64,000 nucleotides of DNA from Methanocorpusculum sp. (GTDB taxonomy: Archaea > Halobacteriota > Methanomicrobia > Methanomicrobiales > Methanocorpusculaceae). Of the stretch, positions 51,132 to 62,800 are shown in pieces; the first letter of the stretch is position 1, and every line of letters begins with the position of its first letter. Both the position numbers and the translations under genes were made by a program. Below the pieces are notes generated by a model. It worked only from the letters and a program-made list of their open reading frames with translations, was not told the DNA's origin and ran no database searches. Where the stretch lies: contig DALTWF010000002.1 of the NCBI GenBank assembly GCA_029987235.1, positions 27,774 to 91,773 on the forward strand, in the 5' to 3' direction.

Positions 51132-52397
51132 TTAAGCCCATCCACGGGCTTTCATACCTTCAACGACACGTGCAACTGCGACTACGTATGCTGCCTGCCT
51201 CATGTTGATTTTGTATTTCTTGGATGCATCAAAGACATTGTGGTATGCTGCAGTCATTGCATTGTCGAGTTTTGCATAGACATCCTCAAGAGTCCAGTAG
51301 TGCATGTACATGTTCTGAACCATTTCGTAATAGGAAACAGTAACTCCACCTGCATTGCAGAGGAAGTCCGGAATGACATGAACACCGTTCTTGTAGAGAA
51401 TCTTGTCTGCTCCCGGAGTTGTCGGACCGTTTGCAAGTTCCATGAGAATCTTTGCTTTCATGTTCTTTGCAACCTTGTCGTTGATTGCTCCCTCATCGGG
51501 TGCTGCTGCGACAATGACATCAACCGGTAATGCAAGAACATCATCGTTGGTGAGTTTTTCAAGACCATTGTATCCGACAACGGATTTGGTTGCTTTCTTG
51601 TGCTCGTTTACTTTCTTGATGTCAAGTCCCTTCGGGTCGTAGCATCCACCTTTTGAGTCGGTTACTGCTACAATTTTTGCACCGAACATTTCCTGTGCTA
51701 AAGATGCTGCGAAGTTTCCTGCGTTTCCGAAGCCGATAATTGCAAACTTGGCTCCTTTGAGGTTGATCTTGAGCTCTTTTGCTGCTTCACGCAGAGTGTA
51801 CATTCCGCCTTTTGCAGTTGCATCGCTGCGTCCGAGAGAACCTCCGATTCCGACCGGCTTTCCGGTTACAACACCGAACTGGTTCTTTCCGCTGATTACG
51901 GAATATTCGTCCATCATCCATGCCATAATCTGACCGTTGGTATATACATCCGGTGCCGGAACATCCATGTCGGGACCGATATTCTGCCAGATTGCGCGGA
52001 TATAACCGCGGGAAAGGCGTTCAAGTTCACCCTGGGACATTTCTTTCGGATTGCAGACAATGCCTCCCTTTCCTCCGCCAAGCGGAAGGCCGATTACTGC
52101 GCCCTTCCAGGTCATCCACATGGAAAGTGCTTTGACTGTGTCAATGGTCTCTTCAGGGTGGTAGCGGATACCTCCCTTGTACGGACCGAGTGCATTATTG
52201 TGCTGGACACGGAAGCCCTGGAAGACTTTAATTTTGCCGTCGTCCATTTTTACCGGGATAGAGACCTGAATCTGTCTCTGCGGCTGCATGAGAATGTCAA
52301 CTACACCCTGGTCGAGTTTCAGGATTTTGGCACAGTCAAGTAACTGCTGCTGTGCCATTTCAAAAGGATTAACCTTTACCATGTTTTTTCCTGCCAA
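51132..52397 (-). CDS. gdhA: Glutamate dehydrogenase
   Basis: 421 residues: GPYKGGIRYHP, the catalytic-lysine loop GLPLGGGKGGI, DVPAPDV and the Rossmann motif IIGFGNAGNFAA. It interconverts glutamate and 2-oxoglutarate with ammonia. A strong TATA box TTTATATATA (52469-52478, minus strand) suggests high expression. Followed by an AT-rich end facing fdhD. Confidence 0.95.
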   Translation of the reverse strand: MAGKNMVKVNPFEMAQQQLLDCAKILKLDQGVVDILMQPQRQIQVSIPVKMDDGKIKVFQGFRVQHNNALGPYKGGIRYHPEETIDTVKALSMWMTWKGAVIGLPLGGGKGGIVCNPKEMSQGELERLSRGYIRAIWQNIGPDMDVPAPDVYTNGQIMAWMMDEYSVISGKNQFGVVTGKPVGIGGSLGRSDATAKGGMYTLREAAKELKINLKGAKFAIIGFGNAGNFAASLAQEMFGAKIVAVTDSKGGCYDPKGLDIKKVNEHKKATKSVVGYNGLEKLTNDDVLALPVDVIVAAAPDEGAINDKVAKNMKAKILMELANGPTTPGADKILYKNGVHVIPDFLCNAGGVTVSYYEMVQNMYMHYWTLEDVYAKLDNAMTAAYHNVFDASKKYKINMRQAAYVVAVARVVEGMKARGWA

Positions 52398-52468
52398 AGC
52401 CGCTCATGCATTCTGCCTGAGCATTTGTGACAAATATTGTATGCTTTAATTGATAAAAAACCTATGGA

Positions 52469-52478
52469 TATATATAAA
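52469..52478 (-). promoter_or_regulatory. TATA box of glutamate dehydrogenase gene
   Basis: TTTATATATA on the minus strand, about 72 bp before the start codon, implying a leader near 45 nt. Confidence 0.6.
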
Positions 52479-52553
52479 TTATCGCCTGATTCCCGATTGA
52501 TTCTTCCTTCGTAAGAATCAGGAATATACCGGTATTAAAAACAGTATGCTCTT

Positions 52554-53642
52554 TTATGCTGCAGCATAAAAAGAGGAAATATTGCTGCCAAATGCGACCG
52601 AAGCAACTTCTTCAAAGTGTCTGTGGCAAACCACATCAGCTTTCGAACTGTTCAGATGGTAAACGACAGACCACTGGGTAGTTCCGAGCCCTCCCGACTC
52701 CGGTGTCTGCTGAATCAGCTGAAGCAGTTCAAATGCTTTGGTGGTATTCATTGCATAACCGGCAGCATCCAATACCTCCTGCGCGATTGCATAGCGGTCC
52801 TGACCGTGTCCTGCGGAATAATTTTCCGGGATGTCGCAGAGATAGAAGTTTGTCATCAGTTTTTCACCGCGGGTTACAACGGTTTCATTATTGATGTAAT
52901 TGATTATGGCTGTATTTCCAGTTTTATCTGCGATAAAGTACTGAAATCCCATAATCATACGGGCGTCAACACTTTCGATAAGTTTCACTGCTGAATCAAC
53001 ACTGTCAGCTTTATCCAAAACAAGGCGGATTATCATAGGAGGGAGAACAGCAGGATTGCCGCGTTCCTGTTTAATCTGCGGGCCGTCAACGCTGTTGACT
53101 GCTATTGCAACACCTTTTTCATTGACTCCGTCCATACATGCATAGGGGGAGACAAGGGCGTTTGCCGCATTTGACGGGTCGTTTTTTGCTCCTTTGTTAA
53201 GCATGTTGACAACTGCAATTCCAAGAGATTCATAACCGTTTGCGGGCTTTGTGTGAACCAGAAGACTTGAGGTATCTTCTAAATCGAAGTTTCTTCCAAG
53301 CAGATATTTTCCGCCGTCATTAACTAGAAACACCGAACAGGCAGCTTTTGTTGGAAGATTGAGCACTACACCGGTTCCGGGCGCAGCAAGTTCAGCGATA
53401 CGTTTTTTCAATACGGCTGTATCGGTAATATTTTCACTCATCAGTTCATCAAATTTGTAATCCATGCCGGTATAATCTACCAGATACAGGTTGTAGTCGT
53501 CAAAACCGGTGAGCGGGACAACTGCCGGTGTCTGAAGCGTCTGGGATGCCGGTGTCTGTGTACTCACACAGCCTGCGCCAAGAATACAGCCCAGAAGTAT
53601 CAGTGTTAGAATAATACCTCCTGCGGCTGAGGTTGGTTTCAT
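52554..53642 (-). CDS. Ntn-hydrolase lipoprotein (choloylglycine hydrolase/C45-like)
   Basis: 362 residues. A lipoprotein signal ends LGAGC (Cys25). After a linker the Ntn nucleophile is Cys102 in KAACSVFLVNDGG, followed by LLGRNFDLED (116-125) and GVAIAVNSV, as in the linear-amide hydrolases related to choloylglycine hydrolase and acyltransferase C45. Activation would need cleavage before Cys102. It likely cuts amide bonds outside the cell; bile salts, penicillin-like or acyl-homoserine-like substrates are possible but not shown. The gene stands alone. Confidence 0.75.
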   Translation of the reverse strand: MKPTSAAGGIILTLILLGCILGAGCVSTQTPASQTLQTPAVVPLTGFDDYNLYLVDYTGMDYKFDELMSENITDTAVLKKRIAELAAPGTGVVLNLPTKAACSVFLVNDGGKYLLGRNFDLEDTSSLLVHTKPANGYESLGIAVVNMLNKGAKNDPSNAANALVSPYACMDGVNEKGVAIAVNSVDGPQIKQERGNPAVLPPMIIRLVLDKADSVDSAVKLIESVDARMIMGFQYFIADKTGNTAIINYINNETVVTRGEKLMTNFYLCDIPENYSAGHGQDRYAIAQEVLDAAGYAMNTTKAFELLQLIQQTPESGGLGTTQWSVVYHLNSSKADVVCHRHFEEVASVAFGSNISSFYAAA

Positions 53643-53736
53643 AAATGGTCTATTTGATGTATCGGGTTATAACAATTGCGAAAAAGAGCGCGGATAACGG
53701 ATGGATTTTTGTCAGCATAGCAAATGCGCGGCATTC

Positions 53737-53747
53737 AAAAAAAAAAA
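53737..53747 (-). terminator. T-tract terminator
   Basis: Eleven A residues on the + strand, 10-20 bp beyond the stop of the DUF4013-like gene on the minus strand. Confidence 0.5.
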
Positions 53748-53756
53748 GAAAAGGAT

Positions 53757-54824
53757 TCAGGTGTACTTAAACCAGCGTCCCTTTGCATCATATTCGCCGT
53801 CTTCGCCGTAATGCGGGTCATTTTGCGGAAGAGCGGCGCGCTGTGGAATATTTGCCGCCGGAACTTCACGGGGTGCGGGTTCGGTCGCCGGATGATTTTG
53901 CAGGGGTTCTGCAGCAGGTTCATTTGGTTCTGCTGCAAGATAATCTGCCTGTTTTTCTGCATCTGTTTCTTTATTTTCCTCCCCATCCGGCTGATTCTGC
54001 AAAACGCCGTTTGGAATCGAGGCGGTTAAGAGCCGCTTGAAATAACACACCTTGTACGTAACAAAGAACGGCAGAGCGAAAAAGACGCATATTGCAAGCG
54101 TAAACATAAATGCAGTGATTACTTCAGGCGTAATCAGCGACATGAAATACTGCATCAGCTGGTCTGTGGTCATTGCAGAAAACATGTTGATGATCTCCGT
54201 TTCCGACATTCCTGCAAATGCCTGAAGCGCCGGAGTGTCTGGCGATAAAAATAACGGCAGAATGAGGTCGAATATGAAATTAAACACGAAGAATATGGCT
54301 ATATTAAATAAATAAAATGCCGTTACCGAAAACGAACCTGCGGAAACGCGTCTCGAACTGGACTTTAACGAGCCGAAAAGTCCGCGTGCGCCGAGAAGTG
54401 CGCAAAGGTCTGCAAAATACCAGAAGAAAATTATCGGCAGCACAATAAAGAGACCGAAATAAAATGCAGTCTGTGCGGGAAGTCCGAACATCAGAAGAAT
54501 ATACGTTAACGCCTGAACGGCAAGAAAACCGATGAGAATTATCAGAAGCATCGGCAAAAGACATTTGAAATACCCTATTTTTACATATTTTGCATACACT
54601 TTTGGCGACCCGTGATTTTCCAAAATAATGCCGTAACTTCCTGCAATAAAGGCCGGCAGAACAAACAGAAGAACAAGACCTACCGGTAGCGCGACAATGA
54701 AACTGAATTCAAGACCGATGAAATACACGGCAAGAATGGAAAATGCCGCAAACATACCGCAAATCCAGACATAAGGGGTGATTACCAGAAGTCTTAAGGT
54801 ATCGATGAGTGATTTGAACGCCAT
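53757..54824 (-). CDS. DUF4013-like polytopic membrane protein
   Basis: 355 residues with about six transmembrane helices between 10 and 275 (FIVALPVGLVLLFVLPAFIAG is a typical glycine-rich one) and a Glu/Pro-rich cytoplasmic tail. It resembles archaeal DUF4013 proteins of unknown function. I take the ATG at 54824, which follows the upstream stop as TAAAATG, rather than the in-frame ATG at 54872 that would overlap the upstream gene by 47 bp. It is third in a minus-strand operon with acylphosphatase and a pyruvate-kinase-like domain protein. Confidence 0.7.
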   Translation of the reverse strand: MAFKSLIDTLRLLVITPYVWICGMFAAFSILAVYFIGLEFSFIVALPVGLVLLFVLPAFIAGSYGIILENHGSPKVYAKYVKIGYFKCLLPMLLIILIGFLAVQALTYILLMFGLPAQTAFYFGLFIVLPIIFFWYFADLCALLGARGLFGSLKSSSRRVSAGSFSVTAFYLFNIAIFFVFNFIFDLILPLFLSPDTPALQAFAGMSETEIINMFSAMTTDQLMQYFMSLITPEVITAFMFTLAICVFFALPFFVTYKVCYFKRLLTASIPNGVLQNQPDGEENKETDAEKQADYLAAEPNEPAAEPLQNHPATEPAPREVPAANIPQRAALPQNDPHYGEDGEYDAKGRWFKYT

Positions 54825-54825
54825 T

Positions 54826-55413
54826 TTATCTGTTCCTCGGCATTGCTGCAAATTCGCGCACCTGTAAATCAAAGAACTGTGCTGTGTGTGCCGGGCGGAT
54901 TACAAGTACGGTATCTGCTCCTTCTTCAGTTCCTCCGACTGCAATTACCTCGCGGTCTATCGGGACTGCGCCCTGGTCTGCTGCAATGAGTACACATTCG
55001 ACGGCAACTTTCATGCCGACTGCAACGGTACGTCTGAATGCTTCGGCTACTGCTTCCGTGCGTGAGGCGCCGCCTAAATTTCCGCGTCTGGTCATTGCAC
55101 GTTCCATGCCGGATAAGGCATGTGTTCCCTTGATTATTGTAACTCCCTTTGCTTCAAGCGTCTTTGCAAGTTTTGCGTCGAATTCCCAGACACCCGGTTC
55201 TGAAAATCCGACCGCATGAGTGACGACAATTAAGTGCAGTCCTTCCTTTAATGCGGCATCGGCAAAGATTTGTGCGGTGTATCCGCTGCAGGATGCGGCT
55301 ACTATATCAGTCAGTCCCAGTTCTTTTGCGCGGGCGACGGCAATTTCTGCGCAGTCTTTCGTATTTTCGCGTCCGGGGCGGTCGAAATAATATATGGATT
55401 TTTCAGTTTTCAT
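54826..55413 (-). CDS. Stand-alone pyruvate kinase C-terminal-domain-like protein
   Basis: 195 residues matching the pyruvate-kinase alpha/beta (C-terminal) domain fold: CAEIAVARAKELGLTDIVAA, SGYTAQIFADAA and LIVVTHAVGF. It has no catalytic barrel, so it is not a kinase. Methanogens often carry such single-domain proteins, perhaps sensing a phosphorylated sugar. It starts 2 bp after the acylphosphatase stop. Confidence 0.78.
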   Translation of the reverse strand: MKTEKSIYYFDRPGRENTKDCAEIAVARAKELGLTDIVAASCSGYTAQIFADAALKEGLHLIVVTHAVGFSEPGVWEFDAKLAKTLEAKGVTIIKGTHALSGMERAMTRRGNLGGASRTEAVAEAFRRTVAVGMKVAVECVLIAADQGAVPIDREVIAVGGTEEGADTVLVIRPAHTAQFFDLQVREFAAMPRNR

Positions 55414-55415
55414 TT

Positions 55416-55688
55416 TTATTCTCTTTTTACAGCAAATCCGTCAAATTCTGTATATACATAGTCATTCATCTCAATATTGCGGATAAGGGCCCGCGGGCAG
55501 TTATAGGTCATTGCAGCGAGTTTTTCAATAAGGATTTCATCACCGGTAACAAGCGCGCGGACGCGCCCGTCGGACAGGTTTTCCACTTCGCCTGCAAGCC
55601 GCAGATTGTCAGCTATCGCTTTTACGCAGGAACGAAAGCCTATTTTCTGCACTCTGCCGCTAAAGAGTATCTCAACCGTTTTGTTCAT
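55416..55688 (-). CDS. Acylphosphatase
   Basis: 90 residues. It has GRVQKIGFRSCV with catalytic Arg19 and GEVENLSDGRV with Asn37, the two residues of the family. It hydrolyses acyl phosphates such as acetyl phosphate or 1,3-bisphosphoglycerate. First gene of a three-gene minus-strand operon. Confidence 0.9.
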   Translation of the reverse strand: MNKTVEILFSGRVQKIGFRSCVKAIADNLRLAGEVENLSDGRVRALVTGDEILIEKLAAMTYNCPRALIRNIEMNDYVYTEFDGFAVKRE

Positions 55689-55819
55689 ATTCAGACCTGG
55701 TATGGAAATACGGTTATATGATATGCGCTGGTTGTTTAAATATATGTATAATGAAAGAAGGGGTTTTTATCGTACCTTCCAAAAAACACCGGGCAAATGG
55801 CTGCAGCAGTTTTTTCCCG

Positions 55820-56720
55820 TCACCAGTTCAGACTGTTTTCATCCAGCAGGAAATCAGTGACGCCCATTACAACATACCCTTTTTCATTATGCCTCGGCTT
55901 CAGTTCCGTTCCGGAAATCAGGATTTTTTTGAATGAATCCCTGGTTAAGTCAAATGGCCGCAGTTCCTGCGCTTTTTTATCCTCGTCGGGAATCATCCAT
56001 GCGGACTGGATATAAAATCTCTGACTGCCCGTGTTTGCAACAAAATCAATCTCCAGCTGTTTTTTCAGTTCTTTTCCTTCGGCATCTGTTTCACGTACCG
56101 AAACAACACCTACATCAACGGAAAAACCCCGGATTCGCAGTTCGTTAAAAATGATATTTTCCATAAGATACATCGGCTCAAGCTGCCTGAAAAACAGGCG
56201 TGCGTTGCGCAGACCCGTGTCTTCGAAATATATCTTAAACGGTGTCATGATATATTTCCTGCCCCTGACATCATAGCGCAGCGCACGTTTCATTATGAAC
56301 GCATCTTCAAGATAGGAAAGATATACTCTTATTGTCTGCTCGGAAATTGCTGAACCCTTTACCGATTTAAAAGTCCGCGATAATTTTGCCGGATTGGTCA
56401 GAGACGCTATACCGGATGAAATGATATCAACCAGTTCATTTAAGTCTGCATCTTTATGAAGGTTGTACCGCGACACAATATCTTTCAGATATACGGCAGT
56501 GCTCCAAGTTTCTGCACTTCGTCAAGGAGGAGGTAATATTGTCTGTCGCCGGTTGTTTTTCCGGAAATATAGGTCATGAATTTTTTCGGGTCAACCTGCC
56601 GCTTTTCTCTTTCAAGCGTTAGGATTTTCCGCACCGACGGATGCCTGTTATGATTTTTATGAGACCGTTATGCTTACGTTCGATAAGACGGTTAAGATAT
56701 ATGTCACGCTGGATTATCAT
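55820..56720 (-). pseudogene. Decayed DUF4143 AAA+ ATPase
   Basis: The minus strand keeps three colinear pieces of a DUF4143 ATPase. First, ATG 56720 to TGIRRCGKS followed by an in-frame stop. Second, in another frame, a middle piece with GDRQYYLLLDEVQKL (Walker B). Third, after a further frame break, an intact C-terminal 218-codon frame from SRYNLHKDADLNEL to LLDENSLNW. The intact paralogue at 47.5 kb shows that segments are missing after Walker A and after Walker B. At least two deletions therefore inactivated the gene. The C-terminal piece alone lacks the ATPase. Confidence 0.85.
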
Positions 56721-56827
56721 GGGGGGTCCACTTACTTTTTTTTCCGGTTCCGGAACTTTTCTTAATTATGGTGCTGGACAAAACCACCGCCTGCGTCAAT
56801 ATGTGCCTGACCACCTAAGCAAACCAA

Positions 56828-56854
56828 CATATATAGAGTAATGACAAATATTAC
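56828..56854 (+). promoter_or_regulatory. Promoter and possible operator of the giant signalling gene
   Basis: CATATATAG (56828-56836) is a good TATA box 46 bp before the ATG at 56882. GTAAT/ATTAC (56838-56842 and 56850-56854) forms a small dyad right after it, between box and transcription start. Confidence 0.5.
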
Positions 56855-56881
56855 ACTGTTAATCAGTTATAGAGATGAACT

Positions 56882-59800
56882 ATGCAGGATAAAAAAACAA
56901 CGGATGCCGAAAACAAAAAACAAAATACGGCTTCCAATATGAAACCTGACCCGAGAAACGTCACTTCCGGAATTTTAGGTGTTACAAAAACCGGAACATG
57001 GCTTGGAGAATACGGCGACGGAAAACCGCCGCGGATGTACCCGGATGATGTAACGCTTGAACTGGTCGGCTGCGACAAAACAATGACGCCTGAAGAAATC
57101 AACGATTTCTGGGCGGCGCATGTCGACCCTGCCTATATACCTGCAATAAACCAGTACATGGCAAAGATGGATGCGGGCGAACTCTCCGAAATCGAATACC
57201 CCTATCTGCATCCGACACGCGGCAGAATCTATATCCGCTGCAGCGGACGGAAAAATCCGGCATATGAAAACCCCTGCCGGATTGAGGGAATTCACCGTGA
57301 AATCACCTCCCTTCTTCATATCAGCACCGAAAAATCCGACGCTCCATCCTATTCCATCGGGGACGCCGCAATAGAAAACTTCCTCTCCTCCTATTACATT
57401 GACCTCACTGACAGCACCTATCAGAAATACCGCATATCCAACGAACTGAATCAGAAATACGGTCAGATTGAAAACTATTTCGAATCAATAAAAACCTATA
57501 TCGCATCCGACGTTCATCCGGATGACAGAATTGACCTCCTGCGCCTTGTCGACCCGGAATACATCAGAGAAGCACTGGAAGTCAGCCCGCACTATGAGCA
57601 TATCTTCCGTGATATCTCGGACGGAAAAGTAAAATGGTACCGCATGCAGATATCCCGCGGTCAGGATGAAAAACATGCGGGAATGTCTTTTACTGATATT
57701 ACCGAATCCATCTGGGATAAACAGGAAAAGCTTGACATCATTGAAAGACTTACTGCAGAATATGCATTTGTTATGAAAGGGGACTGCAGGGATGCGACTG
57801 TTTCTGCCATCCGTATGCCTGATGGTTTGCGCACACAGTTCGGAGACACCGATATTACCCATCCTCATCCGATGAAGACTGCAACTGACATTTTCTTAAA
57901 ATATATGGTTCTTGAAACCGACCGGGAAAAGATGCGCAAAGTCTTAACGCCTGAGTATGTTTCCAAAGGTCTTGAAAATGCCGATACCTTTTCGGATACC
58001 TACCTCAGTACCTTCAGAGGACCGATTCACTACTGGGAGGCAAAATTCGCTGTCCTGACACGCGATGAATCCGGAAAAGCAGAAACATTTCTTGCAGGAT
58101 TTTCCGATATTGATAAAGACATACGTGCACGAAAAATGGTTGTCTCAGACACCATGAGTCTTCTTCAGTCACTGGCAGACAATTACGAGTCAATCTATTA
58201 TGTAAATCCGGCAAACAACTCGTACCAGATTTTCACTCCCGGCCGCGGATATGGAAAAATTGCATCAGACGACCTGGTTAACACAAACGACTTCTTCAAA
58301 GACACCAATACAAACCTTGACCTGGTCTGTCACAAGGATGATATTAAACGGGTAAAAGCGTTTTACACGCCGGAAAACCTTGAGAAGATACTGGACGAAA
58401 ATAAAAGCATCACCACGGAACACCGGCTTATTCTCGAGGGCAAAGTCACCTGGTATCAGAACAAACTCATAAAAATCCGTGACCGGTACGGAAAATTCCG
58501 GTATGTCATCGGTGTTGTCAACATTACGCATGAAAAGGAACTGGAAATTTCCGCAAAACTTGACAATGAAGTGATGACTGCTCTTGCAACCGATTACAAT
58601 GCAGTTTTACTGATTGACCTGGACAATGACGAAATCCTTCACCGGACGATGACCGGCCTTATCCGTGAACATATGGGTAACTTTGCCGAAACAGAAGTCT
58701 GTTACAGCAACGGTCTTGGGCATTATGTACGGAATTTTGTCTATCCTGCGGACCGCGCAAAACTTCTTGAGGTCACTTCAATTGACAATATCCGCAAATC
58801 CCTTGTAAAGGCAAAATACTTTGAACTTACCTACCGGACGCTTATTTCGGGACAGCCGGCATACACCACAGCCAGATTCGTGCGTGTCGATGAATGCGGT
58901 CAGGTTCCGGCAAATCCCTATGAAGTGCACAAAGTTGCAGTCGGTTTTGTTGTTTCGGATGCAGAAGTTATCTACCGGTATGCAGCAGACAGTGTAATGA
59001 ACAGTTATTCAAGTATATTCCTGTGCAATGTGAAAACCAACACCATCAAACCCATAAAAATTGCCGGAATGTATGCACCAAGGGATTCTTTTACCAGCAG
59101 TGACAGTTATTCAGACCGTATTCAGGAATATATCAAAACCATGGATCCTGCATATCAGGTCGGCTGGGAACGGATGATTTCTCCCGAGGCGCTTACCGCA
59201 TATCTGCGTGATACTGACTACAGAGAGCGTACCTACAAGGTAATTAACGACAAAAAGCATCCCTGGCGCAAGGGAATGATGCGTGTCATTGAAAGGAATG
59301 AAAACAATGATGTTGTCACCTTCCTGCTGATATTTGCCGTGCCTGACGAAGGCGAGGCAAATTCGATTAAGCAGGCGGAAAAAATCGGTGAACAGTTCTT
59401 GGTCATCTCCAAACTTGCAGAAAACTACGGGTGCATCAACTATGTCTCATTAAAGGAAGACAATAAAAACGATGAACTCATCAACTATCGTCTGAATCAG
59501 GACTTTGTTGAAAAATGTCCGCAGTGGGCCGGAGAAAGCAATTTCCATAACAAACTGGAACTGTTAATCGAAGAAATCGCAGAAGAGTCTGACAGAAAAC
59601 GTCTGCGGGAAAAGACACGCCGGAAGTACGTAATCGAGCGGCTTTTGGAGGCGGAGGATTTCACGATTGCCTTCCGTGCAAAAATCAACGGGGAAATCCG
59701 CCATTATCAGATTAAGTTCAATGGATTTATCACGAGCGGCAAAGTTGATGCAATTGTATTCGGTATCAAATCCATTGACCGGGAAAAGAGCAAAGCAGAC

Positions 59801-62800
59801 AAGCGGTTTAAGGAACTTGTTGTGCTTGCCGACTTAACCGAAGACTTTGATCTGGTTACCTATACAGATATCAATGATGTCGAAAAACAGGATGAACTTT
59901 CCACTTTCAAAATCAGCGATGCGTTTAAGGAACGCATTCCGGAATGGGGCAGGGAGTGCAGTGTCGGTGCAAATATGGATCTGATTCGCAGAAGGTTTGT
60001 CTGTGAGGTCGACCGGGAAAAGTTCCGGCTTGAAACCAACCGTTCACTTATTCTGCACCGTCTTGCCGAAAAGCCGACATATTATGTAAACTTCCGTTCA
60101 GAGGATGCATCAGGCGTTCTGCGTTACTATCAGATAAAATTCATTCCCTACAAGGAAAACAACACTATCAAAGGTATCGTAATGGGTCTGCACTCGGTTG
60201 ATTCCGAGACCAGAACCGAACTTGCCATGCAGAAGAAGCTTGAGAACTCAATTGCAGAGCGTACGCTTGAACTGCGTGAGAAGAACCGTGTCTTAAACCG
60301 CATCAATGATGATATTGTGGAACTTTTAGGCGATGTGATTGAAAGCCGTGACGGTGAGTCAGGCGAGCATATCCGGCGTGTGAAGGGCTTTACGCATATC
60401 CTTGCTGTAGAGGTTATGAATGAGCTGCCAAGGTATGGTCTTACCCGTGAAAAGATTAATCTGATGACCTCTGCTGCTGCGCTGCATGATGTGGGCAAGA
60501 TTGGTATTTCGGATACCATCCTTTTAAAGCCGGGCAAACTCACACCTGAGGAGTTTGAGATAATGAAGACGCACTGCGAACTTGGGTGCGGTGTTTTATC
60601 CAAAGCACCTCTGGACTGGAGTGCGGAGTATCTTGAGACAAGTATGAAAATCTGCCGGTATCACCATGAAAAATGGGATGGTAAAGGATATCCGTATGGT
60701 CTTTCGGGCGATGAAATTCCTATCGAGGCACAGATTGTTGCCATTGCTGATATCTTTGATGCACTGATTTCAAAGAGATGCTATAAACCGGCGTACACGT
60801 GCGAAGCTGCGTACAGAATGATTAAAGACGGTGAGTGCGGAGCGTTTTCCGATGACCTTCTGCGCTGTCTTGACCATGTCAGGGATGCGTTTACCGCTTA
60901 TGCAAAAGACGTCAAACTTTCCCAGTCCGCACCGGTTCCTGAAATGGAGGTGGAGATTAAAGCAGCAGACGAATCAAAGCAGCAGGCAGAGTCCTCAGGC
61001 AGTGTCTGTGAATGTGTTCTTCCGAATGTCAGTGATGCTGCATCGTATGCAAAAACTGCGGCCGAGAAAAACAAACTCATTGAGTCAGGAAAGTGTCCCG
61101 GATTTGCTCTTATCGAGTGCGATATGAACAGTCTGAAAACCATTAACAGTCTGTACAACTGGGATGTGGGCAACCGTTATATCCGGGAGTGTGTGGGTAT
61201 TATCTCGGATGTCTTTTCGCACAGCAGTATCTACCGGCTGGGAGGCGATGAATTTGCGGTTGTTGCAGAGGGTGAGGATTTTGTGCGCTGCGAGACGCTG
61301 TTTACTCTTCTGCGGGAACTTGGCGGGGAAAAGCCGCGTTCAGACGGTCTTCCGCCAAATTCCTTTGCAGCCGGTATGGCTGTGTTTGACCCTGCTTCAG
61401 ACAGGAGTTTTGATGATGTTTTTGCCCGTGCCGATGTGAACATGCGGGCAAACAAGCCGGACAAGCCGGTGTCCGAGGCGGAGACGGGGGATGTTGTTGC
61501 CGGGCTTAGTGTTCAGCTTCTTTCGCTTCTTGAAGAGGATTTCCAGGCGCTGTACTTTATTGATGCGGTCTCGGGCAGGTACCGGGTTTCTTCCGGCACG
61601 AGGCAGGTGGAGAGGGGTTCATTCTTAAATGATGCGGATACAACGGCTGATTTCTATGTTAACTCGCGTGCGGATATGGCGCATTATGTTTCTGCAGAGG
61701 ACAGGGACAGGTTCCTGGAGTTCTTCTCGCGTGAGAATATGATAAAAATGCAGGCCGAAACCGCCTCTTCAAATATTACGTTCCACTATATGGTAAATGA
61801 TAAAGTATGTCTGCTTCGCGCAAGAATTGTTCCTGCCCGTGCTGCAAACGGGGCGAAGCGTCTTGTGCTCGGGGTTGCTGATATCACTGATGAAGCTGCA
61901 GCTTCTGTCAGGAGCAGCCGTCTTTCTGATGCGATGCGCAAATGCATTGAGTGTATCAGCAGCAGTAAATCCGAGGCGGAGGCAATTTCGGAGATGCTTG
62001 CTGTTGCGGGTTCGTATTATATGGCGGACAGTGTGAATTATCTGAAGCTGGATCGGAGCAACAACAGGATTTTCTGTGCAAACCAGTGGTCACGGGAGGG
62101 TGTGTGTCCTGTTGTGAATCTGCAGGATGAAATTCCTTATGATTTGTTCCTGTATCATGTGAAGGTGTTTGCAGACAATGGGTATAGTGAATGCAGAAGT
62201 ATTGATGATGCGCCGACGCCTGAATATGCCGAGATTCTGCGGCGGAAGAATCTTGATTCCTTTTTGCTCGCGCCGGTTTATTCGGATGGTGAAATTTCGG
62301 GTATTATCGGTGTTAACAATCACCGGGCGGCGTTCGGGGATTTGTTCGTTTTGCAGGGTATTGCGTCTGTGATTAATTCGAAGATTATTTCGCGTATCAG
62401 TGGTGATGAAATTGTGCGTGCGGCAAATATTGACCGTAAGTTCCTTGAGAAGGCAATTCTTTCGCATGCGTACAGTTATATCAAGATTAATCTGTCGAAG
62501 AACAGGGTTGAGCCTCCGATGATGGGTCGTGTCAATGGAAGGATTATTGATGTGACTGCAACTTACGGCAGTAATAATCTGTCGTATGATGAGATGATTG
62601 CTGATGCTGCGAAGCGGTTTGCGGGTCCGGAGTATAAGGAGAGTTATGTGAGGGAGATGTCGTGCAAGGGGCTTATTGAGAAGTTTAAGGCGGGTAATAC
62701 GATGCCTGAGTATGTATGCGAGATGGATTCTCCGCATCTTGGCTGGCATATGCGGCGGTATCTTGCGTATCTGTCGAGGGATAAGGAGTCGGGTGATATT

